Positions 38,041 to 47,862 are shown, counted from the first letter of the stretch. The stretch is DNA of 64,000 nt from an uncultured Dysosmobacter sp. (GCF_947631165.1 NZ_CANRKH010000010.1:28475-92474); one strand, 5' to 3'. The notes: generated by a model not told the origin, from the sequence alone. Made by a program: numbers and translations.

Positions 38041-39015
38041 ATGATGGATTTCATCAACGCACTGCCGGGGGCCGTCTCCCAGGGATTGATCTGGGGCATC
38101 ATGGCCATCGGCGTCTATATCACCTATAAGATCCTGGATATCGCGGATCTGACCGTGGACGGCTCCTTCTGCACCGGCGCGGCGGTTTTCGTGGTGCTGT
38201 TCACCGGCGGCATGAACCTGTGGCTGGCGCTGCTGGCCGCCCTGATCGCCGGTATGCTGGCTGGTCTGGTCACCGGACTGCTGCACACCTTCTGCGGCAT
38301 CCCCGCCATCCTGGCCGGCATCCTGACCCAGCTGAGCCTGTGGTCTGTGAATATGGCCGTCATGGGCATGAAGGCCACCGTGGCCATCAACGTCACGACC
38401 CCGGAGATGCTGGACAAGCTGCTGGTCTCCCTGCGGTTCGTGAAGGATGTGTCCAACGGGACCCGTCCCTTCTACCGCCACCCCATTTTTGTGGTGGGCC
38501 TGCTCACCGTGGCCGTCATCGCCGTCCTGTACTGGTTCTTCGGCACCGAGCTGGGCTGCTCCCTGCGGGCCACTGGCTCCAATCAGAACATGGCCCGCGC
38601 CCAGGGCATCAACACGAACGTGGCCAAGGTGCTGGGCCTGGTGCTCTCCAACGGTCTGGTCTCCCTGTCCGGCGCTCTGCTGGCCCAGTATAACAGCGCC
38701 AGCGAGATCAATATGGGACGCGGCGCCATCGTCATCGGCCTGGCCGCCGTCATCATCGGCGATGTGATCTTTTCCAAGATCTTCCGCAACTTCGCCCTGA
38801 AGCTGCTGAGCGTTTCCATCGGCGCCATCATCTACTACATCGTCATCCAGGCGGTGCTGGCCATGGGCCTCAACGCCAACTACCTGAAGGCGCTGTCCGC
38901 CATCGTGGTGGCCATCTTCCTGTCCATCCCCTACTGGAAGGGCAAGTACATCCACACAAAAGCGGCTGTCCCCGCCCAGGCGGGAGCCAAGATGGGAGGC
39001 GATCTCAATGCTTGA
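38041..39015 (+). CDS. ABC transporter permease (BPD_transp_2, TrpY-like)
   Basis: 324 aa; ALPGAVSQGLIWGIMAIGVYITYKILDIADLTVDGSFCTGAAV. Confidence 0.92.
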   Translation: MMDFINALPGAVSQGLIWGIMAIGVYITYKILDIADLTVDGSFCTGAAVFVVLFTGGMNLWLALLAALIAGMLAGLVTGLLHTFCGIPAILAGILTQLSLWSVNMAVMGMKATVAINVTTPEMLDKLLVSLRFVKDVSNGTRPFYRHPIFVVGLLTVAVIAVLYWFFGTELGCSLRATGSNQNMARAQGINTNVAKVLGLVLSNGLVSLSGALLAQYNSASEINMGRGAIVIGLAAVIIGDVIFSKIFRNFALKLLSVSIGAIIYYIVIQAVLAMGLNANYLKALSAIVVAIFLSIPYWKGKYIHTKAAVPAQAGAKMGGDLNA

Positions 39016-39802
39016 CGTCAAGAATATCTACAAGACCTTCAACGCCGGTACGGTCAATGAAAAGACGGCTTTGAAGGGCGTTTCCCTGCATCTGGACCCC
39101 GGCGATTTCGTCACCGTCATCGGCGGCAACGGTGCGGGCAAATCAACCCTGCTGAACGCCGTGGCCGGTGTGTGGCCGGTGGACGCCGGCACCATCTCCA
39201 TCGGCGGCGTGGACCTGACCCACATGCCGGAGCACAAGCGGGCCAAATACATCGGCCGGGTGTTCCAGGACCCCATGATGGGCACCGCCGCCACCATGCA
39301 GATCGAGGAAAACCTGGCTCTGGCGGCCCGCCGGGGCAAGAGCCGCAGCCTCCGCGCCGGCATCACCAAGGCCGAGCGGGAAGAATACATCGAGCGGCTG
39401 AAGATCCTGGACCTGGGCCTGGAGGACCGGCTCACCAGCAAGGTGGGCCTGCTGTCCGGCGGCCAGCGCCAGGCCCTGACGCTGCTGATGGCAACCCTCA
39501 TCAAGCCCCAGCTCCTGCTGCTGGACGAGCATACTGCCGCCCTGGACCCCAAGACCGCCGCAAAGGTGCTGGACGCCACGGACCGCATCGTGTCCAAGGA
39601 CAGCCTGACGACCCTGATGATAACCCACAACATGAAGGACGCCATAACCCACGGCAACCGCCTTATCATGATGTATGAGGGCCGCATCGTCATCGACGTT
39701 TCCGGCGAGGAGAAGAAAAAGCTGACGGTTCCCCAGCTTCTGGAGCTGTTCAGCAAGGTCAGCGGGAGTGATGAGGCTGACGACAAACTGCTGCTCTCCT
39801 GA
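39008..39802 (+). CDS. ABC transporter ATP-binding protein (TrpZ-like)
   Basis: GGNGAGKSTLLNAVAG; LSGGQRQALTLLMATLIKPQLLLLDEHTAALDP. Confidence 0.94.
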   Translation: MLDVKNIYKTFNAGTVNEKTALKGVSLHLDPGDFVTVIGGNGAGKSTLLNAVAGVWPVDAGTISIGGVDLTHMPEHKRAKYIGRVFQDPMMGTAATMQIEENLALAARRGKSRSLRAGITKAEREEYIERLKILDLGLEDRLTSKVGLLSGGQRQALTLLMATLIKPQLLLLDEHTAALDPKTAAKVLDATDRIVSKDSLTTLMITHNMKDAITHGNRLIMMYEGRIVIDVSGEEKKKLTVPQLLELFSKVSGSDEADDKLLLS

Positions 39803-39887
39803 ACGCCGCTGACCGGGGCCCCGCACAGCGGGTCGCGCCGGGCCATCGCTTTCCGCAGCTCTGATTCCTTGAAAGCTCCGCAATATA

Positions 39888-40051
39888 AGAACCTGTACCA
39901 ATAGGTGCAGCACACCGTCTGAGCGGTCCTTTTCCCGCCGCTCTGCGTTGTTTCTCCTTGGAATACTTCAAGTATTCCTGCGTCAAAACGCCTTGATCGG
40001 CAGAAAAATTCCTCTCCCATCCGGCGTTCCTCCCCTATTGGTACAGGTTCT
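39888..40051. mobile_element. MITE-like element, 164 bp, perfect 18-bp TIRs
   Basis: AGAACCTGTACCAATAGG ... CCTATTGGTACAGGTTCT; related sequence in reverse orientation at 57470-57634. Confidence 0.7.
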
Positions 40052-40060
40052 AAAACTGCA

Positions 40061-40088
40061 AAAACGGGCGCTGCCATTGGCAGCGCCC
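40061..40088 (-). terminator. Terminator after degV
   Basis: GGGCGCTGCC ATT GGCAGCGCCC with T-run on minus strand. Confidence 0.8.
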
Positions 40089-40124
40089 GCCTCTATTATG
40101 TGCCGCTTGCGCACGGCATGTCTC

Positions 40125-40973
40125 TCAATAGCCGATGATAAGTCCCTTTTCCATGGCGTAAAAGCTGGTCAGGCCCCGACAGGGAATGACCTCCACACTC
40201 TTTACCGGCAGGTCCTTCAGAATCTGATCCCGCAGCTTCATGGCGCTAACGGAGTTCTCGCAGTGGGAGATGACCACCTCTGCGCCGGAGCAGTCCTTGC
40301 TGCCGCCCATCAGGGCCGTGATGGCTCTATAGGTCTTGACCTCGCCCCGGGCCTTGTCGGCCACATGAATGGTCCCTTGGGGCGTGGCGTCGGCGATGAC
40401 ATGGATGCCCAGCGAGTGCAGCAGCGTGCCCACCAGCGGCCGCATCCGACCGTTTTTGATAAGGTTGTCAAAATTCTCCAGCGTAAAGCAGGTCCGCAGC
40501 GCCGCCTGATACAGCCGCAGCTGGGCACAGATCTCCTCAAACCGCTCTCCTGCGGGGTCTGCTTCCATCAACTCCCGAGCCTTGCGGATCAGCAGCACCA
40601 TAGCTCCGGCGGTAGCCTTGGAGTCGATGACGCAGATCTCCTTTTCCGGATGCTCCTCCAGCGCCATTTCCCGTCCCATCACGGCGGCGTTGTAGGTGCC
40701 GGAGAGGTTGGAGGAAATGGTGAAGCAGACCGTCTTATCCCCTTTCTCAAAGGCTCTGGCAAAGGCGGCAGGCGAGGGACACGCCGTGGAGGAAGCGGTC
40801 TTTTCCGCTTCCATGGCCGCAAGCAGCTCCGGGATGTTCAAATCGTCGTTGTCCACGAATTCCCGATCGCCCACCTGCAGCCGCAGGGGGACCGTCTCAA
40901 ACAGCACGCTTCCGCCGGGATAATCCCGCATCCGCAGATCACAACTGCTGTCGCTCACAATATTCCAGATCAT
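40125..40973 (-). CDS. DegV-family (fatty-acid-binding) protein
   Basis: MIWNIVSDSSCDLR..., FTISSNLSGTYNAAVMGREMA, VIDSKATAGAMVLLI. Confidence 0.93.
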   Translation of the reverse strand: MIWNIVSDSSCDLRMRDYPGGSVLFETVPLRLQVGDREFVDNDDLNIPELLAAMEAEKTASSTACPSPAAFARAFEKGDKTVCFTISSNLSGTYNAAVMGREMALEEHPEKEICVIDSKATAGAMVLLIRKARELMEADPAGERFEEICAQLRLYQAALRTCFTLENFDNLIKNGRMRPLVGTLLHSLGIHVIADATPQGTIHVADKARGEVKTYRAITALMGGSKDCSGAEVVISHCENSVSAMKLRDQILKDLPVKSVEVIPCRGLTSFYAMEKGLIIGY

Positions 40974-41234
40974 ACGCTTCTCCTTATAACGTGGTTTTTA
41001 ATACTATATTTGTATCATACAATGTTCTGTACTGTTTGTCAATGTCAAAAGTGGCTCTTTCCGCTGAAACCGGAAAAAACAAACAGCTCTGCCGGATCTC
41101 TCCCTCCACAGGACCGCGGGAGCCGGAGCGAGACCGCCGAAACGCAGGACTTGACAACGCCCCGCGGCTGTGCTATTTTAAAAAAGTTCTTTGAAAAACC
41201 ATTTTTGCAAAAACTATCTGAGAGGACCGTTTTC

Positions 41235-41684
41235 ATGTCCACCAACTATACACGCCTGCTGCAATTTTTTCAGCAATTCGGAAAATTCTATACCCATCAG
41301 TTCTCCCCCTTTTTAGACCGCACCGGTCTTTCCATGCGGGAGGTCCATGTGCTTTTGTTCCTGGTCAATAATCCCGCCTACGATACCGCCCGGGATGTGA
41401 CAGAGTTCCGGGGATTGTCCAAGTCTCAGGTCTCCCAGGCGGTGGAGCTTTTGACGGCGGAGGGCTTCCTCCGCCGGACGCCAGACCCGCAGGACCGGCG
41501 GATCGTCCGTCTCTCCATCACGGAGGCCGGCAGACCGCTGGCCCGGGAGTGTCAGGAAATCCAGGCGGCCTGCGGCAGGCGGCTGCTGGAGGGCCTGTCC
41601 CCGGCGGATACGGCCCAATTTCTCACATATCTGCAAACCGTGCTGGACAACGGCGCGCAGCTGGCAGAGGAGGCGTCTCTATGA
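41235..41684 (+). CDS. MarR-family transcriptional regulator
   Basis: 149 aa; FRGLSKSQVSQAVELLTAEGFLRRTPDPQDRRIVRLSITEAG wHTH. Confidence 0.9.
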   Translation: MSTNYTRLLQFFQQFGKFYTHQFSPFLDRTGLSMREVHVLLFLVNNPAYDTARDVTEFRGLSKSQVSQAVELLTAEGFLRRTPDPQDRRIVRLSITEAGRPLARECQEIQAACGRRLLEGLSPADTAQFLTYLQTVLDNGAQLAEEASL

Positions 41685-43060
41685 AACAGCAAAGTGCGGA
41701 TCTGGGCCACGGCCCTGTAGGCAGGCTCCTGTTCTCCTTGGCGCTGCCCACCATCACCTCTCAGCTGGTCAACATGCTCTACAACCTGGTGGACCGGGTC
41801 TACATCGGCCACATGCAGCCGGTGGATACCGTCGGCTCCCTGGCCCTTACCGGTGTGGGCGTGTGCCTGCCCATCATCATGATCATCTCCGCCTTCGCGG
41901 CGCTGCTGGCCATGGGCGGCGCGCCCCGGGCCTCTATTCAGGAAGGGCGGGGCGATCCCCAGGCAGCCGAACGCATCATGGGCAACAGCTTCACCCTGCT
42001 GCTGATCGTCTCCATCGTGCTGACGGTTCTGTTCCAGGTCTTTGCGGAACCGCTGCTGCTGACTTTCGGCGCCAGCGAAAATACCATTAGCTACGCTCTG
42101 TCCTATATGCGGATCTATACCCTGGGAACGCTGTTCGTGCAGATGACCCTGGGCATGAACGCCTATATCACCGCCCAGGGCTTCACCACTGTCAGCATGA
42201 AGACCGTTTTGATCGGCGCCGGTCTGAACACCGTGCTGGACCCCATTTTCATTTTTGCGCTGGACCTGGGCGTGCGGGGGGCGGCGCTGGCCACCATTCT
42301 CTCTCAGGCGGTGTCCGCCGTATGGGTCCTGCGGTTCCTGCTGGGGCCTCAGACCCATTGGCGTCTGCGGAAGGAGTATCTGCGGCCCGTACCGTCGGTA
42401 TTCCTGCCCTGTCTGGCCCTGGGCTTGGCGCCGTTCATCATGCAGTCCACAGAGAGCCTGATCGCCGTGTGCTTCAATTCCTCCCTGCTGAAATACGGCG
42501 GTGATATCGCCGTAGGCTCCATGACGGTGCTGAGCAGCATCATGCAGTTTGCCATGATGCCTCTCCATGGATTGACCCAGGGCGCACAGCCCATCATCAG
42601 CTACAACTTCGGCGCCCGGAACGCCCGCCGGGTCCGGGACGCATTCCGGTGCCTGTTACGCTCCTGCGTGATCTATTCCCTGACGCTGTGGGCGCTGGTA
42701 CAGCTTTTCCCCCGCCTGTTTGTTCTGATTTTCAACAACAATCCCACGCTGGTGGATTATGCCGCCTGGGCTTTGCGGATCTACATGGGCGCCACAGGCA
42801 TCTTCGGCGTCCAGATCGCCTGCCAGCAGACCTTCATCGCGCTGGGCAACGCCAAGACCTCCCTGTTTCTGGCGGTCCTGCGGAAGATCATCCTGTTGAT
42901 CCCCCTTATCTATATCCTGCCCCTCTTCTTCGCAGACAAGGCCTTTGCCGTGTTTCTGGCAGAACCTATCGCGGACCTGCTGGCGGTCTGCACCACCGCC
43001 ACCATGTTCTCCTTCCAGTTCAAGCGCAGCATGGCGGAGCTGGAGCAGCAGGTATCCTAA
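41681..43060 (+). CDS. MATE-family efflux transporter
   Basis: 459 aa; MKQQSADLGHGPVGRLLFSLALPTITSQLVNMLYNLVDRVYIGHM; ATGA overlap with marR. Confidence 0.94.
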   Translation: MKQQSADLGHGPVGRLLFSLALPTITSQLVNMLYNLVDRVYIGHMQPVDTVGSLALTGVGVCLPIIMIISAFAALLAMGGAPRASIQEGRGDPQAAERIMGNSFTLLLIVSIVLTVLFQVFAEPLLLTFGASENTISYALSYMRIYTLGTLFVQMTLGMNAYITAQGFTTVSMKTVLIGAGLNTVLDPIFIFALDLGVRGAALATILSQAVSAVWVLRFLLGPQTHWRLRKEYLRPVPSVFLPCLALGLAPFIMQSTESLIAVCFNSSLLKYGGDIAVGSMTVLSSIMQFAMMPLHGLTQGAQPIISYNFGARNARRVRDAFRCLLRSCVIYSLTLWALVQLFPRLFVLIFNNNPTLVDYAAWALRIYMGATGIFGVQIACQQTFIALGNAKTSLFLAVLRKIILLIPLIYILPLFFADKAFAVFLAEPIADLLAVCTTATMFSFQFKRSMAELEQQVS

Positions 43061-43090
43061 AAAAGCACCCCCGGCAGGGGGTGCTTTTTT
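43059..43090 (+). terminator. Terminator after the MATE gene
   Basis: AAAAAGCACCCCC GGCA GGGGGTGCTTTTTT. Confidence 0.85.
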
Positions 43091-43250
43091 AGGAACCACT
43101 GAATAAATTCCCGCATACGTCTTGGCGGCATCCATTTGACTTCGTTAAAAAATTTTGAAATACGTTCAGTATTCCTGCACCTTTTGCCTTGTCAGATGAA
43201 AAAGCCCGTCAATCCGCATACCGCATACTTGGATTTAATCAGTGCTTCCT
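43091..43250. mobile_element. MITE-like element, 160 bp, imperfect ~20-bp TIRs; overlaps 3' end of the NCS2 permease gene
   Basis: AGGAACCACTGAATAAATTC ... GGATTTAATCAGTGCTTCCT (17/20); shares internal AATAC...GTATTCCTGC with 39888-40051. Confidence 0.65.
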
Positions 43251-44596
43251 TCATTCTCCTTCGGCAGGATCAGATTCAGCAGCACCGCCATCAAAGTAGC
43301 GATGACCACCGGGGATTTGCCGAAGATCATGGTAACGGCCTCCGGGAACTGGCTCAGCGCAGCACTGGCCTGGGAAATCCCCACGCCCAAAGCGGCGGAC
43401 AGCCCTACAATGGTGGTGTTTCGGGCGGTCAGATCCTGAGAGGCGATGAGCTTCATGCCGGTCATGGCGATGGTGGAGAACACGGTGATGGTGGCTCCGC
43501 CCAGCACGCACTGGGGGATGGTGGTCAGCACCGCCGCGAATTTGGGCGACACTCCCGCCAGCAGCAAAAAGCCGCCGGCCAGGGTAAACACCGTCCGGTT
43601 CACCACCTTGTTGGTGGTGACGATGCCCACGTTCTGGGAGTATGTAGCTGTGGGCAGGCCGCCGAAGATGGCCGCCAGGATATTGCTGGCACCATAGGCG
43701 ATGATGCCGCCCTGCAGCTCGCTGTCTGTAGGGTCACGGCTCAGGCCGCCCACAGTGGTGGCGGTAAAATCGCCGATGGCCTGCACGGCGTTGATGGCAA
43801 ACAGCAAGCCCACCGCCACGCAGCTGGGTACGTCAAAGGTGACGCCGAAATGCAGCGGCCGGGGCAGAGAGAACCAGGCCGCCGTCCCCACGTCGGCAAA
43901 GCTGACCATGCCGAAGCACAGGGCCACCGCATAGCCCGCCAGCATCCCCAGCAGGATGGAGGCCAGCTTGCACACGCCCCGTCCGTGGTGGTTCAGCACC
44001 ATCACCGCCGCCAGCGTCAGCACCGCCACCAGCCAGTTCTGCCAGGAGCCGTAGACCAGCGCCTCGGGCAGTCCTTTGGCCGTCACGGCCTCATAGGTGT
44101 TGCCGGTGCCTCCCGCCATGTAGTTGATGGCTGTGGGATACAGAGACAGACCGATGGTAAACACCACCGTGCCAGTGATGACCGGAGGAAAGAGCAGGCG
44201 GATCTTCTTCACGAACAGGCCCACCAAAACGGCCACCACACCGCCCACCAGCATGGCTCCCGCGATGGCGGACACCCCACCGCCGGATGCGGCGATGGCC
44301 TGCATACTGGGCACATAGGCGAAGCTGACGCCCAGGATCACCGGCAGGCCGGAGCCAAACCAGCCTCCGATGGGATACAGCTGCAGCAAAGTCGACACGG
44401 CGGACATCACCAGAGACGCCTGGATCAGCAGGACCCGGTCCGCCTGGCTGAGGCCCACGGCTCCGGCGATGATGATGGGCGGCGTCACACAGCCTACGAT
44501 CATAGCCACCAGATGCTGAAGGGCCAGGGAGATAGACACGCCCATGGGCGGGCGTCCGTGGAATTGGAACAGCAGATCCTGTGCGCGGGTCTTCAT
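43235..44596 (-). CDS. NCS2-family xanthine/uracil permease
   Basis: MKTRAQDLLFQFHGRPPMGVSISLALQHLVAMIVGCVTPPIIIAGAVGL..., QNVGIVTTNKVVNR. Confidence 0.93.
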   Translation of the reverse strand: MKTRAQDLLFQFHGRPPMGVSISLALQHLVAMIVGCVTPPIIIAGAVGLSQADRVLLIQASLVMSAVSTLLQLYPIGGWFGSGLPVILGVSFAYVPSMQAIAASGGGVSAIAGAMLVGGVVAVLVGLFVKKIRLLFPPVITGTVVFTIGLSLYPTAINYMAGGTGNTYEAVTAKGLPEALVYGSWQNWLVAVLTLAAVMVLNHHGRGVCKLASILLGMLAGYAVALCFGMVSFADVGTAAWFSLPRPLHFGVTFDVPSCVAVGLLFAINAVQAIGDFTATTVGGLSRDPTDSELQGGIIAYGASNILAAIFGGLPTATYSQNVGIVTTNKVVNRTVFTLAGGFLLLAGVSPKFAAVLTTIPQCVLGGATITVFSTIAMTGMKLIASQDLTARNTTIVGLSAALGVGISQASAALSQFPEAVTMIFGKSPVVIATLMAVLLNLILPKENEGSTD

Positions 44597-44791
44597 AGAG
44601 CAGGCCTCCTTACAGCGGAATTTGTCACTGCCATCATCATAGCACAGTTTTATCAAAAAGCAAATAAAATTTTAGACTATCTGTTAAATTTTTTGGTCAA
44701 AGGAATCATTCTCTCATGCGCACAGCCGTAGACGATATTGTGCGGTGTTGCCTAAAATCTCCATCACAGGGGACCATCTGAATACGGCATT

Positions 44792-45028
44792 TCAGGCAGT
44801 CCCTTGGTCAAATCCCAAAAAGCCCCCGGGCGGCAACCCGCTGCCCTGTCTCGCAGTGCGGCAAGCAATGCAGTGTTGCCTTTCGTTTGCATGCAGAACA
44901 AGCATCTGCCAATACCTTTTTGCATGAAATTCTGTAGAGATACTCCCAGTGCGAATGCTCAGGTGCGGTAAAGTATCACAAGAAAAGTTTGTCGAATTGA
45001 CAGCTACCCCGCTATTCCGATTAGCCAT
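44792..45028 (-). CDS. 78-aa hypothetical ORF in an AT-richer segment
   Basis: MANRNSGVAVNSTNFSCDTLPHLSIRTGSISTEFHAKRYWQMLVLHANERQHCIACRTARQGSGLPPGGFLGFDQGTA; no clear RBS checked. Confidence 0.25.
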   Translation of the reverse strand: MANRNSGVAVNSTNFSCDTLPHLSIRTGSISTEFHAKRYWQMLVLHANERQHCIACRTARQGSGLPPGGFLGFDQGTA

Positions 45029-45107
45029 TTCAAGTATAGATTTTTATAAATACCTTGAAACCAAGTCCAATTACCGCTATAATGAAAACAAGCTATAGAG
45101 GGAAATT

Positions 45108-45593
45108 ATGTTAGCTGCAATTATTGATAAAATACGCTTAGATGCTAACTGTGTCGTATATGCGCCAGCCAAACTTCCGAGCGTTCTTGAAAAATTTGCA
45201 ATACCAGATGATGTTATGGAATTCTATCGCCTCTGTGGTGGTATGGAAATCTATTGTAAGAGCAGTTTGGGATTTAGAATTATGCCAGCAGACAAAGTGA
45301 TGCCAGTCAATCCCTTAATCATTGGCGAAATGTATGAAGAAGATATTTCTTCTAATTGGTTTGCCATCGCACAAGATGGAAATGGAAACTACATCTCTAT
45401 TGATTTTAGCAGAGGTACAAAAAACGGTTTTTGTTATGACAGTGCGATTGACCGCCACGGTCTTGCTGGTGATTGCGCTATTGTTGCAAAATGTTTTACT
45501 GATTTATTAACAAATCTTTATGCAAGCAAAGGCCAGTCAATTTATTGGACAGAACCGGATTTTCAATACTTAGGTGATGCCTATGATGAGTGA
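45108..45593 (+). CDS. SMI1/KNR4 (SUKH)-like protein, possible orphan immunity protein
   Basis: 161 aa; IPDDVMEFYRLCGGMEIY...WFAIAQDGNGNYISIDF pattern of SUKH proteins; AT-rich coding unlike surroundings. Confidence 0.65.
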   Translation: MLAAIIDKIRLDANCVVYAPAKLPSVLEKFAIPDDVMEFYRLCGGMEIYCKSSLGFRIMPADKVMPVNPLIIGEMYEEDISSNWFAIAQDGNGNYISIDFSRGTKNGFCYDSAIDRHGLAGDCAIVAKCFTDLLTNLYASKGQSIYWTEPDFQYLGDAYDE

Positions 45594-45968
45594 CGGATTT
45601 ATAAGAGCAAGATTCGACCCGTGGCCCAAATTTCGCCTTCCTTTCTCTTTGCTCCGCTGGTCAATCTTACTGGGGCTGCACCCCCAAACCCGCCTTTGAC
45701 CGGCGCGGAGCGCCGGTGCTGCGGCCTGCCGCGCCGAAAAATTTTATCAATCTACCTTCGCCCGGAGATTGCATTTTTGCAAATTCTCCGGGCTTTCTTT
45801 CTGTGCGCTGCGCAAATGGGCAGGGCTTTGAAGCGCCGCACTCAAACCACGATTGGCCGAAAAAACAGGAGGAACTTCCTTACGAAGTTCCTCCCAAGGG
45901 TCGGTTTTTCGTTCGTTATGACCGGATAACTTGCCATTTAATAAAATGGTGATCGACGCTATAAAGTC

Positions 45969-46958
45969 TCAAGGGATATACTGTGCCTCAAAGCTCCCAT
46001 GCTCCCCCACAGAGAACGCCAGCGCCCGATGGGGCGGCAGGTCCCGGCCGGGGAGCCGGGGGCAGTCGGAAAAGTACAGCTTTGCGCCGTATTCCTCCAT
46101 CAGCCGCAGCGTGTCGGGATGGGCGCTGTCGTAGCGCCGGTCGCTGGAGGCGCAGCAAACCACTGCCTGGGGCCGGACAGCCTCCAGCAGCGCCCGGTCC
46201 GCGCCGTCCCGCTGGCCGTGGTGGCCCACCTTGAACAGGTGCGCTTCCAGGGCAGCGGGGTCGATCCCGCCGTAGCCATGACAGTTGGTGTCGCCGGGCA
46301 GCAGGATGCGGGTCCCTTGGTAGTCCAGCAGCAGCATCAGGCTGAAATTGTTCATCCGGGCGTCCAGCACCGACAGGCTCCGCCGGAACTCCGTCTGGTC
46401 TGTCTCCGCGAAGGTCTCCCGGCAGAGCCGGCGCAGCTCCTCCCGGGCTTTGGCGCCGGGAGCCAGGACCTGAAAGGTCAATCCTCCGCAGAGACGGCCG
46501 GAATCTCCGGCCTTCATGGCCCTGACCTGGCCGCCCTCCGCCTCCACCAGCTCCACCAGGGTCTGGCAGTCGTTCAGGGCGCGGATGAACTTGTCCTGAG
46601 AGGGTGTTTGGGCAAGTCCGGCGTCCAGCTGGCGCATCACATCCCGGCAGAACGCCGGCGGCAGAAGCTGCCACAGGCCGGCGGGCGGAAACCGCTCCGC
46701 CACGGGCAGCATGCCGCAGATGTGGTCCTCGTGGATGTGTGTGCTCACCATCAGGTCGATGTGGTCCAGCGCCTGATCCGCCAGATAATCCGCCAGCGGC
46801 GTCCTTCCAGTGGCGCGGTCCGCGTATTCCCCGGCCTCGCCGCTGCCGCCGTCGATCAGCATCACAAAGACGCCGCCGGGGAAACGGGGATCGGGGCATT
46901 CCAGCAGGATCGCCTCGCCGTAGCCCACATTGACGAAGGTCAGTTTCATTTTATCCAT
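45969..46958 (-). CDS. MBL-fold metallo-hydrolase (ComEC/Rec2 C-terminal-like)
   Basis: LTFVNVGYGEAILLE..., MLIDGGSGEAGEY, VSTHIHEDHICGM, GDTNCHGYGG. Confidence 0.85.
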   Translation of the reverse strand: MDKMKLTFVNVGYGEAILLECPDPRFPGGVFVMLIDGGSGEAGEYADRATGRTPLADYLADQALDHIDLMVSTHIHEDHICGMLPVAERFPPAGLWQLLPPAFCRDVMRQLDAGLAQTPSQDKFIRALNDCQTLVELVEAEGGQVRAMKAGDSGRLCGGLTFQVLAPGAKAREELRRLCRETFAETDQTEFRRSLSVLDARMNNFSLMLLLDYQGTRILLPGDTNCHGYGGIDPAALEAHLFKVGHHGQRDGADRALLEAVRPQAVVCCASSDRRYDSAHPDTLRLMEEYGAKLYFSDCPRLPGRDLPPHRALAFSVGEHGSFEAQYIP

Positions 46959-46962
46959 ACAC

Positions 46963-47862
46963 TCAGCCCATCGCACGCTTGATGTAAAAGCTGGAGAGGA
47001 TCAGCACCAGCAGCGTCATCACGATGGCGCCGGCGCTGCCAAAGCCGAAGTCCAGCGAGCTGATGCCGTAATTATACAGGTATTGCGTGATCGTGGCCGT
47101 GCTGTTGGCGGGACCGCCGCCGGTCAGCAGGTTCACCTTGTCGAACAGGCGGAAGCTGTCGATGGTCCGCAGCAGGGCGCACAGGGCCAGGCTCCCCTTG
47201 ATGTTGGGGATGGTGACGTAGAACAGCGTCTTGACGGCATTGGCCCCATCGATGCGGGCTGCCTCATACTGGCTCTGCGGCACCGATTGGAGGGCGGCGT
47301 ACAGCAGCAGGAACACGAAGGGCGCGCTCTGCCATATATCGATCAACAACAGCATCCCGAAGGCCGTGTGGATATCGGAAAACCAGTTGTATACCGGCAG
47401 ATTCAGGGCTTCCAGCACCTGGTTGACGATGCCGTAGTTGGGAGAGAGCATCATCCGCCAGCTCAGCGCCACGGTGACGGTGGGAAGCAGGTAAGGCAGC
47501 AGCAGTAAGGTCCGCATCGTTTTTTGGCCCCGGGTCAGGCTGTTGACAACCAGCGCCATGAAAAAGCCGATGAGCATCTCAAAGACCACCGCCAGGATGG
47601 TGAACTTCACGGTGTTCAGCACCGCCTGACGGAAATAGGGATCCTCCAGCAGGTCTGTGTAATTCTGCAGGGCGATGAAGGACGCGGGGGTCCGCAGATT
47701 CCGCAGCAGATTGTAGTCAGTGAAGCTGTAAAACAGGGTAAACAGCAGGGGGTAAGCCGTCAGCACCAGCAGGACCAGCATGGTGGGGGAGATCATCCGA
47801 AGGCCGAACCGCCGTGCGTTGTCACTGGTCGTATGCAGTTTTTCCACGTTATGTCTTTTCAT
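46963..47862 (-). CDS. Carbohydrate ABC transporter permease (MalF/UgpA-like)
   Basis: 299 aa; EAARIDGANAVKTLFYVTIPNIKGSLALC EAA loop. Confidence 0.92.
   Translation of the reverse strand: MKRHNVEKLHTTSDNARRFGLRMISPTMLVLLVLTAYPLLFTLFYSFTDYNLLRNLRTPASFIALQNYTDLLEDPYFRQAVLNTVKFTILAVVFEMLIGFFMALVVNSLTRGQKTMRTLLLLPYLLPTVTVALSWRMMLSPNYGIVNQVLEALNLPVYNWFSDIHTAFGMLLLIDIWQSAPFVFLLLYAALQSVPQSQYEAARIDGANAVKTLFYVTIPNIKGSLALCALLRTIDSFRLFDKVNLLTGGGPANSTATITQYLYNYGISSLDFGFGSAGAIVMTLLVLILSSFYIKRAMG

Noticed and set aside
43900-44720. Purine riboswitch in front of the NCS2 permease
   Set aside because: Upstream minus-strand sequence lacks the purine-riboswitch core (TATA...CTAC...GTCCGACTA).
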